Origin: DAOVDI01 sp965373045
GTDB lineage: Bacteria > Acidobacteriota > Aminicenantia > Aminicenantales > Aminicenantaceae
NCBI GenBank assembly: GCA_965373045.1
Contig: CBDVEQ010000113.1
Coordinates: 1 to 9,189 of the forward strand
Direction: 5' to 3'
DNA length: 9,189 nucleotides
The stretch's first letter is position 1. Each line of letters starts with the position of its first letter. Positions 1 to 7,121 of the stretch are shown here, piece after piece. The notes beneath the pieces are model-generated. The model was not told the origin of the DNA. It saw only the letters and a program-made list of their open reading frames with translations, and did no database searches. The translations under genes and the position numbers were made by a program.

Positions 1-740
1 TGGATAAACTGAACCAGAAGGCAAGGGACCTCGGCGGGAAGGGTATCATCTGGATAAAAAAGCAGGATGAATTCAAATCCTCCATAAAACTGGAAGAAGA
101 GGACTTTAAACTCTTCTGGAATAAAAGCGGGGCAAACAATGAGGACCTTCTCTTGCTTGTTGCGGATGAAAGATACAAGGCCGCAAATATCCTGGGAGAG
201 ATCCGGAATGATCTTGGTCAGGAAGAAAATAATAAAGGGCAGATGTTTTCTTTCGTCTGGGTAACGGACTTTCCTCTTTTTGAATGGAGCAAAGAGGAAG
301 AGCGCCTGGTTTCCATGCACCATCCCTTTACGTCTCCAGTGGATGAGGATCTGTCGTTATTAAGCCAGGATCCTGCCAGGGTCAGTGCAAAGGCCTACGA
401 CTTGGTTCTTAATGGGGTAGAGATCGGGGGGGGATCAATTCGAATCCATAACCTGGATCTGCAAAAAAAGATATTTGGCAAACTGGGCCTGTCCAAAAAA
501 GAATACGAGGAAAAATTTGGCTTCTTTCTGGAAGCTCTGCGTTATGGTGCTCCCCCTCACGGCGGGATCGCTCTTGGCTTTGACCGCATCGTCATGATTC
601 TGGCTGGAGAAGAATCCATCAGAGAGGTTATCGCTTTTCCCAAAACAACAAGCTCTCTTTCTCTGTTGACTAATGCTCCTTCTCCTGCGACAGAAAAGCA
701 GATCGCAGATCTAGGGTTGAAGTTAACAGATCAAAAATAA
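1..740 (+). CDS. aspS: Aspartyl-tRNA synthetase, 3' part (5' end outside window)
   Basis: Charges tRNA-Asp with aspartate in the cytoplasm (class II synthetase). The frame is open from the first full codon at base 3 to TAA at 738-740, so this is the C-terminal part of the protein. The opening residues (A-R-D-L-G-G-K-G-I-I-W-I) match the end of the GAD insertion domain that marks the bacterial type. The catalytic core follows: VTDFPLFEW at 261-287, HHPFTSP at 318-338, GGGSIRIH at 426-449, class II motif 3 with GGIALGFDRIV at 561-593, and REVIAFPKT at 621-647. The C-terminus ends just after the usual APSP segment, so it looks complete. The anticodon-binding domain lies outside the window, so whether the enzyme discriminates tRNA-Asp from tRNA-Asn cannot be judged. 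No convincing terminator follows the stop. Confidence 0.97.
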   Translation, partial: DKLNQKARDLGGKGIIWIKKQDEFKSSIKLEEEDFKLFWNKSGANNEDLLLLVADERYKAANILGEIRNDLGQEENNKGQMFSFVWVTDFPLFEWSKEEERLVSMHHPFTSPVDEDLSLLSQDPARVSAKAYDLVLNGVEIGGGSIRIHNLDLQKKIFGKLGLSKKEYEEKFGFFLEALRYGAPPHGGIALGFDRIVMILAGEESIREVIAFPKTTSSLSLLTNAPSPATEKQIADLGLKLTDQK

Positions 741-792
741 AGAAAATAATAACAACCCGGATTATTCACGAGCCCAGGCTTCAAAAAATCTC

Positions 793-820
793 TTGACTTG
801 ACCGCCGGGAATAATATACT
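793..820 (+). promoter_or_regulatory. Sigma70-type promoter of the ATPase gene
   Basis: A -35 box TTGACT (793-798) and a -10 box TATACT (815-820) are separated by 16 bases. Each differs from consensus by one base. The expected transcription start near 827 would give a leader of only about 17 bases before the ATG at 844. An AAAGG ribosome-binding site at 832-836 lies 7 bases before that ATG. The promoter indicates that the ATPase gene is transcribed independently of aspS. It is inferred from sequence only. Confidence 0.6.
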
Positions 821-832
821 TCAGTGTATACA
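815..832. promoter_or_regulatory. Small palindromes over the -10 box, possible operator
   Basis: TATAC at 815-819 is repeated inverted as GTATA at 826-830, with 6 bases between. A perfect 8-base palindrome, TGTATACA, lies at 825-832. The elements cover the -10 box and the predicted start site, where a bound repressor would block transcription. The arms are short and AT-rich, so chance is a real alternative. No regulator gene is visible nearby. The encoded ATPase contains a winged-helix-like segment, but self-binding is speculation. Confidence 0.3.
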
Positions 833-843
833 AAGGCGGAAAT

Positions 844-2223
844 ATGTTAATTAACAGAACCGAAGAAGTATTGTTTTTAGAAAATATGTCAAGAAGGGAA
901 GGACTTAAACTCCTTTTCCTTTCCGGGCGTCCGGGAATCGGCAAGACAGAATTATTAACTAGTTTCATTGGGAATAAAACAGTGTTCTTTTATTCCAGTA
1001 ATTATTCCTCTTCTCAGGAGCAGTTGACCAGGTTCAAAGAGAGGGCTTTTTATGTATCAAATTCCCGTTTTTTCAGATCCAAGAAAAACAATTCGTGGGA
1101 TGTTGTTCTTAAATATGTATTTGAAACAATGGCGATTAAGATCCCGCTGATAATTATTGATGAATTTCCGGTTCTGTGTGACTCCGTAAAGACAATGTGG
1201 GATCTGCTTGAAAGAAATTGTAGAGAATTCGGCGAAAAAAGGGATCTTTTTATAATTATAAGCGGATCAGATTGCGGATCTATGAAGGATAAATATTTAA
1301 ACAGGACTTGGGGAGATCTAGATGCTGTCGTTGAGTTTATGGAATTGGAGCCGCTCAAGTTTGAGCATGTCGCCTCCTTCTACCCTGAATTTTCTGCCCA
1401 TAAGAAAGTTTACACATATGCTATTCTTGGGGGCAAGCCGGCGTATCTTCAACGATTTAACAGGATGAAAACAGTGGAGCAGAATGTGAAAAAGGAAATC
1501 CTCGATAAGGATTCTTTTTTGTATCGGGAACCACTCTTTCCCCTTCTCAAAGAACTCAGGGAGCCTTTTTTATATTTTGCTATTCTCAGGGCGATCGCCT
1601 TTAATAAGAACCGAGTCAATGCCATTGTCGAAGAAACAGGATTCCGTGATGTTCACATGGTGAACAAGTATTTGTATGTGTTGAGAAAGCTCGGTATTAT
1701 CAAGAGGATCTGTCCGATCACAGACCCTGATCCAGAAGCATCGCGTAAAGGTATGTATGTATTTAATGATTCTTTTTTCAGGTTCTGGTTTAGATTTATT
1801 ATTCCAAATCTGAGTTTTCTTGAGATGTCCGATACGGCATATGTCTGGAGACATATTATTTTACCAGATCTTGATGATTTTACCAAAGTGACATTTAAGG
1901 AGATATGTATTCAGAGGCTGAAGAGGTATAATAAGTATCGAAAACTCCCGTTTTCAGCAGAAAATATCGGTTCATGGTGGGATCGGCAGACAGCTATCGA
2001 TGCTGTAGTCTTTAACAATTCAGGATCATGCCTTTTTTGTTCATGCATGTGGGCCGAGAAAAAGTTAGGCGTGGAATCCCTGCAAAAACTGAGGAAGAAG
2101 GCGGAAAGATTTCCCGGTGCAAAAGAAAAGTACTATGGATTATTTTCTAAAATGGGGTACTCTCCGGAGTTGAAGATGTATGCGAAGGAACATGAGGAGG
2201 TGTTGTTACTCCCCTACTACTAA
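844..2223 (+). CDS. Archaeal-type AAA+/STAND-like ATPase with C-terminal DUF234 domain
   Basis: A 459-residue cytoplasmic P-loop ATPase resembling the PF01637 + PF03008 (DUF234) family, COG1672-like. Visible in order: Walker A GRPGIGKT (28-35), Walker B LIIIDEF (102-108, D106/E107), a sensor-like IIISGSD (137-143), the family's LGGKPAYL (195-202), a winged-helix segment at about 250-293, and the DUF234 signature YVFNDSFFRFWFRF (305-318). From about 370 comes the nuclease-like end, with IGSWW (375-379) and ID (385-386). Family members usually then carry G-E-C-K-W. Here the aligned residues read C399-S400-C401-M402-W403, so the acidic residue and lysine of the PD-(D/E)XK-like centre are replaced. 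The ATPase motifs are intact. The ATG start has an AAAGG site 7 bases upstream and its own promoter. The gene stands alone between aspS and the Kdo operon and looks somewhat AT-richer than its neighbours, fitting an acquired gene. The family's biological role is not established; the family identification is fairly sure. Confidence 0.88.
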   Translation: MLINRTEEVLFLENMSRREGLKLLFLSGRPGIGKTELLTSFIGNKTVFFYSSNYSSSQEQLTRFKERAFYVSNSRFFRSKKNNSWDVVLKYVFETMAIKIPLIIIDEFPVLCDSVKTMWDLLERNCREFGEKRDLFIIISGSDCGSMKDKYLNRTWGDLDAVVEFMELEPLKFEHVASFYPEFSAHKKVYTYAILGGKPAYLQRFNRMKTVEQNVKKEILDKDSFLYREPLFPLLKELREPFLYFAILRAIAFNKNRVNAIVEETGFRDVHMVNKYLYVLRKLGIIKRICPITDPDPEASRKGMYVFNDSFFRFWFRFIIPNLSFLEMSDTAYVWRHIILPDLDDFTKVTFKEICIQRLKRYNKYRKLPFSAENIGSWWDRQTAIDAVVFNNSGSCLFCSCMWAEKKLGVESLQKLRKKAERFPGAKEKYYGLFSKMGYSPELKMYAKEHEEVLLLPYY

Positions 2224-2246
2224 TTCAATATGTATATATGTGTTTG

Positions 2247-3335
2247 TTAAAGCAGGTCGGTTCGACCTGATTTATTCAGCTTTATTACTATGTCCTTGAC
2301 CTTTTGGTCCAGGTCCTTTCTACAGATAAGAAGAGCATCTTCTGTATCAACAATGATGAGATCTTTAACTCCAACCAGGGCCGTCAGCTTATCAGGGTTC
2401 AGAACAAGGCAGTTTTCAGAATCCAGGAAAAGACATTCTCCTCGGTGGGAATTATTCTGTTCATCCACACCCCAAATATCCGGAAGCGCTGACCAGGAAC
2501 CTACGTCAGACCAGCCAAAATCCCCCTGACATACTATAACCCCCTGGGCTCTTTCCATAAGAGCATAGTCAATGGATATGTCTGGTATGTCGTTGAATAT
2601 GGCTGTAAGCGCCTGTTCATCGTTCTGTTCAATGGCTGCAAGAATTTTCTTCCAGAAGACAAACATCTCGCGAGAATGTTTTTCGAGCTTATCAACAAAG
2701 ACAGAAGCTCGCCAGAGAAACATCCCTGAGTTCCAGAAATAATCGCCTGATTCAAGAAATGAACAGGCCCGCTTATAGGGAGGTTTTTCTTCAAAACGGA
2801 TCACACTGAAAAATTGATCGCTGCCGTAGTTGGACGGTTTTTCTTTTGAAAAATGGATGTAGCCGTATCCGATTGATGGATGGGCCGGGGGAATACCAAA
2901 AGTTATGAGATGAGCGCCCTGTGCAGCGGCAGAAGCTCCTGACTGAAGCTTTTTAAGAAATCGGTGCTTATCCTTGATCAGATGATCTGCGGGAAGCACA
3001 GCAATAACCGCCTCTGGATTTTGGAGATAGATGTGGGCTGTTGCGAGAATCAACGAAGGTGCTGTATTCCGGCCTTTAGGTTCGACGATCATGTTGGCTT
3101 TGGGAATTTCTGGAAGGAACTGTCGGATTCCCTCTGTCTGGACGCTATCGGCAATAGTGAATATCTTACTGTGCGGGATCCAGGATAGCAGCCGGTTGGC
3201 TGTTTCCTCTATCATTGTTTTTTCGCTGATGATTGGAAGGAATTGTTTTGGTGTTTTTCTCCGGCTGAGAGGCCAGAACCTTGTTCCGATCCCGCCGGCC
3301 ATGATAACTGCGCGAAAATCCATTTCCGTGCTCAT
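2247..3335 (-). CDS. manC: Mannose-1-phosphate guanylyltransferase (single-domain)
   Basis: Transfers GMP from GTP to mannose-1-phosphate, giving GDP-mannose for surface polysaccharide. The 362-residue protein is a nucleotidyltransferase. It has GGIGTRFWPLSRRKTPKQF (14-32), VEPKGRNTAP (84-93), VLPADH (113-118), FEEKP (181-185), NSGMFLWR (202-209), SIDYALMER (254-262) and FGWSDVGSW (273-281). About 80 residues follow, typical of the beta-helix end. It lacks the C-terminal phosphomannose-isomerase cupin found in the roughly 480-residue bifunctional form. The ATG at 3335 overlaps the manB stop as ATGA. A GGAGA lies directly against this ATG, which is too close for ideal use. The internal ATG at 3323 (M5, giving MDFRAVIMAGG) is a credible alternative start and matches the usual N-terminus better. 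The sugar specificity is inferred from the whole motif set; other hexose-1-phosphates are possible but less likely. Confidence 0.92.
   Translation of the reverse strand: MSTEMDFRAVIMAGGIGTRFWPLSRRKTPKQFLPIISEKTMIEETANRLLSWIPHSKIFTIADSVQTEGIRQFLPEIPKANMIVEPKGRNTAPSLILATAHIYLQNPEAVIAVLPADHLIKDKHRFLKKLQSGASAAAQGAHLITFGIPPAHPSIGYGYIHFSKEKPSNYGSDQFFSVIRFEEKPPYKRACSFLESGDYFWNSGMFLWRASVFVDKLEKHSREMFVFWKKILAAIEQNDEQALTAIFNDIPDISIDYALMERAQGVIVCQGDFGWSDVGSWSALPDIWGVDEQNNSHRGECLFLDSENCLVLNPDKLTALVGVKDLIIVDTEDALLICRKDLDQKVKDIVIKLNKSGRTDLL
2253..2269. terminator. Hairpin at the convergent gene ends, possible bidirectional terminator
   Basis: A perfect 7-base inverted repeat (CAGGTCG, 3-base loop, CGACCTG) sits within the last codons of manC and 30 bases after the ATPase stop. 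On the plus strand it is followed by ATTTATT; on the minus strand by CTTTAAC. The flanking T-tracts are short and broken, so it is a weak intrinsic terminator at best. Its position between two convergent transcripts supports the call. Because the stem is coding sequence (G-R-T-D-L), it could also be coincidental. Confidence 0.4.
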
Positions 3336-4699
3336 TCTCCAAGCCTTTTAATAACGTTTTCTACTGTTTTTTCCACTTCACTGCGGATAATCCGTAAATC
3401 CTCCTCTGTTTCCGCCTCGAAACGTAAAACAAGAACTGCCTGGGTATTGGAAGCCCGGACAAGCGCCCATCCTCTGGGAAAAATGGCTCGAACTCCATCG
3501 ATGTCTATGATCGAATGGTCTTTTGACAGTTCAGCTTTTACCTCTTCAACAATACGAAATTTGACGTACTCTGATGCATAGATACGGATTTCAGGTGTTG
3601 TAAATGTTTGGGGAAGGCCTGCCAGATGTTCAGAGAGTTTTTTATCAGACCTTGAAAGGATTTCAAGCAGGCGGGCAGATGAATAAATTGCGTCATCAAA
3701 TCCGAAAAACCTGTCAGCAAAAAAGATATGCCCGCTCATTTCCCCTGCCAGAAGCGCATTTTCATCCTTGATCTTTTTCTTGATAAACGAATGTCCGGTT
3801 TTCCACATAATAGGACGGCCTCCCAGTCTTTTGATCTCATCATACAGGACTTGTGAGGCTTTAACTTCTGAGATGATAGGGGCGCCGGGATGATTAGCAA
3901 GGACATCTCTCGAAAAAAGGATCATGAGCTGGTCTCCCCAAATAATCTGACCCAGGTCATTGATGACTCCGATTCTGTCCGCATCACCGTCATAAGAGAT
4001 ACCTAGATCAGCGCCGGTTTCAGCCACTTTCTTGATAAGGTCTTCCAATGCAGCTGGAAGGGAGGGGTCAGGATGATGATTGGGGAAATGTCCATCCATA
4101 TCACAGTAGAGTTCGACAACCTCGCACCCGAGTTTTTTAAAGATCGGAACAGCCACTACACCGCCGGTTCCGTTCCCTGCATCTACTACGACCTTTAATG
4201 ATCTGTCAAGATGAATGTCTTTTAAAACATAATCCTGGTATTCGGGGACAATGTTGTAGGAAGAAGCCGCTCCCCTTTCTTCCTGGATAAACTCTCCGGT
4301 TCTGATCAGCTCGAAAATATCCTGAATGTTATCTCCATAAAGAGTGTCTTTTCCGGACATCATTTTAAACCCGTTATATTCGGGGGGATTATGAGAACCC
4401 GTGATCATAACTCCGGCTTCCATCTCCTTGTAGTAGATGGAGAAATATAGAAGAGGAGTGGGAATAATTCCAAGATGAACCACCTCGCAGCCGGTCGACC
4501 GCAAACCTGAGGACAGATATTCCGAGAAGGATGGAGAGCTCAATCGGCAGTCCCAGCCCAGAGCGACTCTTTTTTTGGAGTGTTTTCGAAAATATGTTCC
4601 TATTCCTTTCCCAAGGAGCTCCACGGTCTCTGGTGTCAGGTCTTTGTCCACAATGCCCCTGATGTCATATTGCCTGAAAATTTCCGGTTTGATTGTCAT
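3332..4699 (-). CDS. manB: Phosphomannomutase/phosphoglucomutase
   Basis: Interconverts hexose-6-phosphate and hexose-1-phosphate (alpha-D-phosphohexomutase family, AlgC/ManB type), here probably supplying mannose-1-phosphate to ManC. With the chosen start it has 455 residues, normal for the family. Visible are IFRQYDIRG (7-15), the phosphoserine loop TGSHNPPEYNGFK (100-112, Ser102), the metal loop DGDADR (237-242), sugar-binding GEMSGH (319-324) and the phosphate-binding RASNT (415-419). I chose the ATG at 4699 because GGAG (4706-4709) precedes it by 6 bases and the N-terminus then resembles AlgC. The frame is open further upstream. An in-frame TTG at 4747 overlaps the kdsC stop as TTGA and would add 16 residues, and an ATG at 4711 would add 4. 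Family members often act on both mannose and glucose phosphates. The stop overlaps the manC start by 4 bases. Confidence 0.94.
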   Translation of the reverse strand: MTIKPEIFRQYDIRGIVDKDLTPETVELLGKGIGTYFRKHSKKRVALGWDCRLSSPSFSEYLSSGLRSTGCEVVHLGIIPTPLLYFSIYYKEMEAGVMITGSHNPPEYNGFKMMSGKDTLYGDNIQDIFELIRTGEFIQEERGAASSYNIVPEYQDYVLKDIHLDRSLKVVVDAGNGTGGVVAVPIFKKLGCEVVELYCDMDGHFPNHHPDPSLPAALEDLIKKVAETGADLGISYDGDADRIGVINDLGQIIWGDQLMILFSRDVLANHPGAPIISEVKASQVLYDEIKRLGGRPIMWKTGHSFIKKKIKDENALLAGEMSGHIFFADRFFGFDDAIYSSARLLEILSRSDKKLSEHLAGLPQTFTTPEIRIYASEYVKFRIVEEVKAELSKDHSIIDIDGVRAIFPRGWALVRASNTQAVLVLRFEAETEEDLRIIRSEVEKTVENVIKRLGE

Positions 4700-4743
4700 T
4701 ATTATCTCCATTGTTTCAAAGTCGGCTGCTCCTTGCTCTGGAT

Positions 4744-5292
4744 TCAAATTGTATTCTTTTTAGTCCAAAGGGCAATAAATTTTTCCTCAATTGCATCCCA
4801 GGTATATCCTTGGGATTCAAGGATGATATCGATAAACTCCCTGACAGCCCCTTTCCCTCCGTATAAAGTGCAGATCATGTGGCTGTGTTTCTTGATCTCA
4901 GGATGAGCATCTGCAACTGCAGCTGAAAGACCAACGACTTTAATGACAGGCAGATCTCCCAGGTCATCTCCGATATAAGCGATTTCTTGAAAATCAAGCT
5001 CATGTTTGCGGCAAATTTCTTCCAGGGTCTGTTTTTTATTGAAAATACCCTGGTGCAGTTCACTGATATAAAGTTTGCTGGCTCTTTTTTCCAGGGCCTT
5101 TGATTTTTTCCCGGTGATTATTCCTGTCTTGAGGCCCATAAGATGCGCCATGAGTATTCCCATCCCGTCTCTGACGTAATAGGATTTTAACTCTTCTCCG
5201 TCTGGTAAAACAATCAAAGTACCGTCGGTCAGAGTTCCATCTACATCCATGAGGATCATTTTTATCTTGCTCGCACGCTCTTTTATCTTCAT
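4744..5292 (-). CDS. kdsC: 3-deoxy-D-manno-octulosonate 8-phosphate phosphatase
   Basis: Hydrolyses Kdo-8-phosphate to Kdo and phosphate, the third step from ribulose-5-P to CMP-Kdo. The 182-residue protein is a cap-less HAD phosphatase of the KdsC/YrbI type. It has motif I DVDGTLTDG (16-24, nucleophile D16, acid/base D18), RDGMGI (41-46), motif II ITG (59-61), the motif III lysine in the IFNKK segment (K86/K87), and motif IV GDDLGD (108-113). The length is normal for the family, which forms tetramers. The ATG shares one base with the kdsD stop (TGATG) and has only a weak ribosome-binding site, so translation is probably coupled to kdsD. Confidence 0.95.
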   Translation of the reverse strand: MKIKERASKIKMILMDVDGTLTDGTLIVLPDGEELKSYYVRDGMGILMAHLMGLKTGIITGKKSKALEKRASKLYISELHQGIFNKKQTLEEICRKHELDFQEIAYIGDDLGDLPVIKVVGLSAAVADAHPEIKKHSHMICTLYGGKGAVREFIDIILESQGYTWDAIEEKFIALWTKKNTI

Positions 5293-6263
5293 CAGAACAT
5301 CTCGGTGCGCCAGAGATCATGAAGATGAATGATCCCTTCGATTCTCCCCTCTGGATCTTTAATTATCAGAGAAGTTATCTTGTGATCTTCCATAAGCTTC
5401 AGTGCTTCTGTGGCCAGATTGTTTTTCCCAATAGTCACAGGGGCTGCTGTCATACAGGCTCTTGCTGTTTTTTCAAGGACCGCATCTCCGTATTTCTGAA
5501 GAATCCTCCTTAAGTCTCCATCAGTAATGACTCCCAAAATTCTGTCCTCATCATCGATTACACAAGCAAGGCCCAATTTTTTAGAAGTCATAACATCAAG
5601 AACAGACTTCATCAGTGTTTCCTGGGGAACCGTAGGAATCTGGGAACCCAGGTGCATTAAAGCGCTGACCTTTATAAGTTTTTTTCCAATCTCGCCTTTG
5701 GGATGGAAAAAGGCAAATTTATCTTCCCCGAATCCTTTTTTTCGCATCAGAGCAATAGCCAGGGCATCGCCAAGTGCAAGGGCGGCCGTGGAGCTTGCGG
5801 TTGGAATGAGGCCGCTGGGTTCTGCTTCCTTTTTGACATCTGCCTGGAGGACAACGTCACTATACTGTGCAAGCTTGGACTTTGGATTTCCCGTGATACT
5901 GATGAGGCTGACTCCGATCCGTTTAATAAAACCCAAAAGAGAGACGAGCTCATTGGTTTCTCCGCTGTATGATATGGCGATCACCACATCTTTTGCGCTG
6001 ATCATTCCCAGGTCGCCATGCCCTGCCTCAGCGGCATGTATGAAGAGAGCAGGGGTTGCGCAGCTGGCCATAGTGGCTGCGATTTTTCTCCCTACAAGAC
6101 CTGATTTGCCCATCCCGGTTACAATGACCCTGGATTCACACTGAGAAAGCAGCTCAACGGCATTAGCAAAGTTGTCATCCAGTCTTGATGCCAGGGATTC
6201 AAGGGCCTTAGATTCGATATCAAGGACGCTTTTTCCGATTTTAATGATTTCGTCTTTGGTCAT
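5292..6263 (-). CDS. kdsD: D-arabinose 5-phosphate isomerase (SIS + two CBS domains)
   Basis: Isomerises ribulose-5-P to arabinose-5-P, the first step of Kdo synthesis (KdsD/KpsF/GutQ family). The 323-residue protein has a SIS sugar-isomerase domain with VTGMGKSG (48-55), HAAEAGHGDLGMI (76-88), ISYSGETNE (97-105) and PTASSTAALALGDALA (154-169). A tandem CBS pair follows from about 200 to the end, with VITDGDLRR and IIHLHDLW as its closing signatures. Lys53, Glu105, Glu146 and His187 sit at a constant offset of 6 from the E. coli KdsD catalytic residues as I recall them (K59, E111, E152, H193), so the enzyme should be active. The ATG follows an AGGA site (6272-6275) by 8 bases, and the kdsA stop lies 12 bases upstream. 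The gene may be called kpsF in capsule loci; its place among kds genes favours kdsD. Confidence 0.95.
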   Translation of the reverse strand: MTKDEIIKIGKSVLDIESKALESLASRLDDNFANAVELLSQCESRVIVTGMGKSGLVGRKIAATMASCATPALFIHAAEAGHGDLGMISAKDVVIAISYSGETNELVSLLGFIKRIGVSLISITGNPKSKLAQYSDVVLQADVKKEAEPSGLIPTASSTAALALGDALAIALMRKKGFGEDKFAFFHPKGEIGKKLIKVSALMHLGSQIPTVPQETLMKSVLDVMTSKKLGLACVIDDEDRILGVITDGDLRRILQKYGDAVLEKTARACMTAAPVTIGKNNLATEALKLMEDHKITSLIIKDPEGRIEGIIHLHDLWRTEMF

Positions 6264-6275
6264 TGTTTCTGTCCT

Positions 6276-7121
6276 TTAAAAAATCGCGGCTTTGCGGAGC
6301 GCCTCACGCAAATCTAACAACAGCGAAAGCAAATCTCTTAAATCGTTTATATTCAGAGAGTTAAGACCGTCTGACTTGGCCTCTTGAGGATTGTCATGAA
6401 CCTCCAAAAAAACACCATCCGCTCCTGCGCTGACTCCAGCTCTGGCAATGATCGGGATGAATTCCCGGTCTCCTCCGGAAAACCGCCCCTCACCACCTGG
6501 TTTTTGAACGCTATGGGCAGCGTCGATCACAACAGGGAATCCAAACATCTTCATAGCAGGGATCGAACGGATATCAACCACCAGGTTGTTGTAACCAAAA
6601 CTTGTTCCTCTCTCTGTCAGCAGGATCTGGTGGTTATTGTGACGCTGAATTTTCTCGATGACATTTTTCATATCCTGTGGCGAGAGGAATTGTCCCTTCT
6701 TGACATTAATGGGTTTTTGTGTTTTTGCCGCGGCAACGATCAAATCTGTTTGTCGGCAGAGGAATGCAGGGATCTGAATAATGTCCAGGACTTTGGCGGC
6801 ATGTGAAACCTGCCATGTTTCATGGACATCGGAAAGAACAGGAACCCCGATCTGTTTTTTCACCGTTGAGAGGATTTCCATGCCCTGTTCAAGGCCGGGG
6901 CCCCTGAAAGAATCGAGGAAGGACCGGTTGGCTTTGTCAAAAGAGGACTTGAATATGAAGGGAATCTTGAATTCATCACAGATCGTTTTGATCTTTCCGG
7001 CCATGGAAAGGGAGTGATCCTTGCTTTCGATGACACATGGTCCCCCAATAAGAAAAAGCGGATTTTTCCCTCCTATAGAGAGGTTCTTATTTATTTTTAT
7101 CTCTTTGGTTTCGATAGTCAT
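6276..7121 (-). CDS. kdsA: 2-dehydro-3-deoxyphosphooctonate aldolase (Kdo-8-P synthase), metal-dependent type
   Basis: Condenses phosphoenolpyruvate with arabinose-5-P to give Kdo-8-phosphate (DAHP-synthase-like TIM barrel). The protein has 281 residues, a normal length. Visible are GGPCVIES (26-33), KSSFDKANR (58-66), FRGPGLEQG (72-80), SDVHE (97-101), FLCRQTDL (120-127), INVKKGQF (138-145), TERGTSFGYNNLVVD (169-183) and DAAHSVQKPGG (200-210). Cys29, His203, Glu240 and Asp251 each lie 18 residues beyond the metal ligands of the Aquifex aeolicus enzyme as I recall them (C11, H185, E222, D233). This places it in the metal-dependent class; the E. coli enzyme has Asn at the cysteine position. 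The ATG has GGAG (7128-7131) 6 bases upstream and lies inside the end of pyrG, overlapping it by 35 bases. Confidence 0.96.
   Translation of the reverse strand: MTIETKEIKINKNLSIGGKNPLFLIGGPCVIESKDHSLSMAGKIKTICDEFKIPFIFKSSFDKANRSFLDSFRGPGLEQGMEILSTVKKQIGVPVLSDVHETWQVSHAAKVLDIIQIPAFLCRQTDLIVAAAKTQKPINVKKGQFLSPQDMKNVIEKIQRHNNHQILLTERGTSFGYNNLVVDIRSIPAMKMFGFPVVIDAAHSVQKPGGEGRFSGGDREFIPIIARAGVSAGADGVFLEVHDNPQEAKSDGLNSLNINDLRDLLSLLLDLREALRKAAIF

Noticed and set aside
426..433. Run of eight G in aspS as a phase-variation tract
   Set aside because: It encodes the conserved GGGS of the catalytic core in an essential gene. The frame is intact, and switching it off would be lethal; at most it is a place to check for sequencing error.
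741..792. Possible terminator after aspS
   Set aside because: The best pairing (AGCC/GGCT with a 2-base loop in the 770s) is too short and the loop too small, with no T-tract.
844..2223. ATPase as part of a toxin-antitoxin or defence module
   Set aside because: There is no partner gene on either side: aspS lies upstream and the Kdo operon converges downstream. A single gene does not support a module call.
2228..2242. AT-rich TA repeat as a promoter or attachment site
   Set aside because: It lies between convergent stop codons with nothing downstream to express, and no matching repeat was seen at the other end of the ATPase gene.
3031..3581. Plus-strand open frames antisense to manC and the end of manB
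   Set aside because: They have no domain-like sequence and sit opposite well-conserved coding motifs.
5527..6144. Long plus-strand open frame of about 205 codons
   Set aside because: It lies wholly antisense to kdsD, whose catalytic motifs are intact, and its translation shows no recognisable domain. It is a shadow of the real gene.
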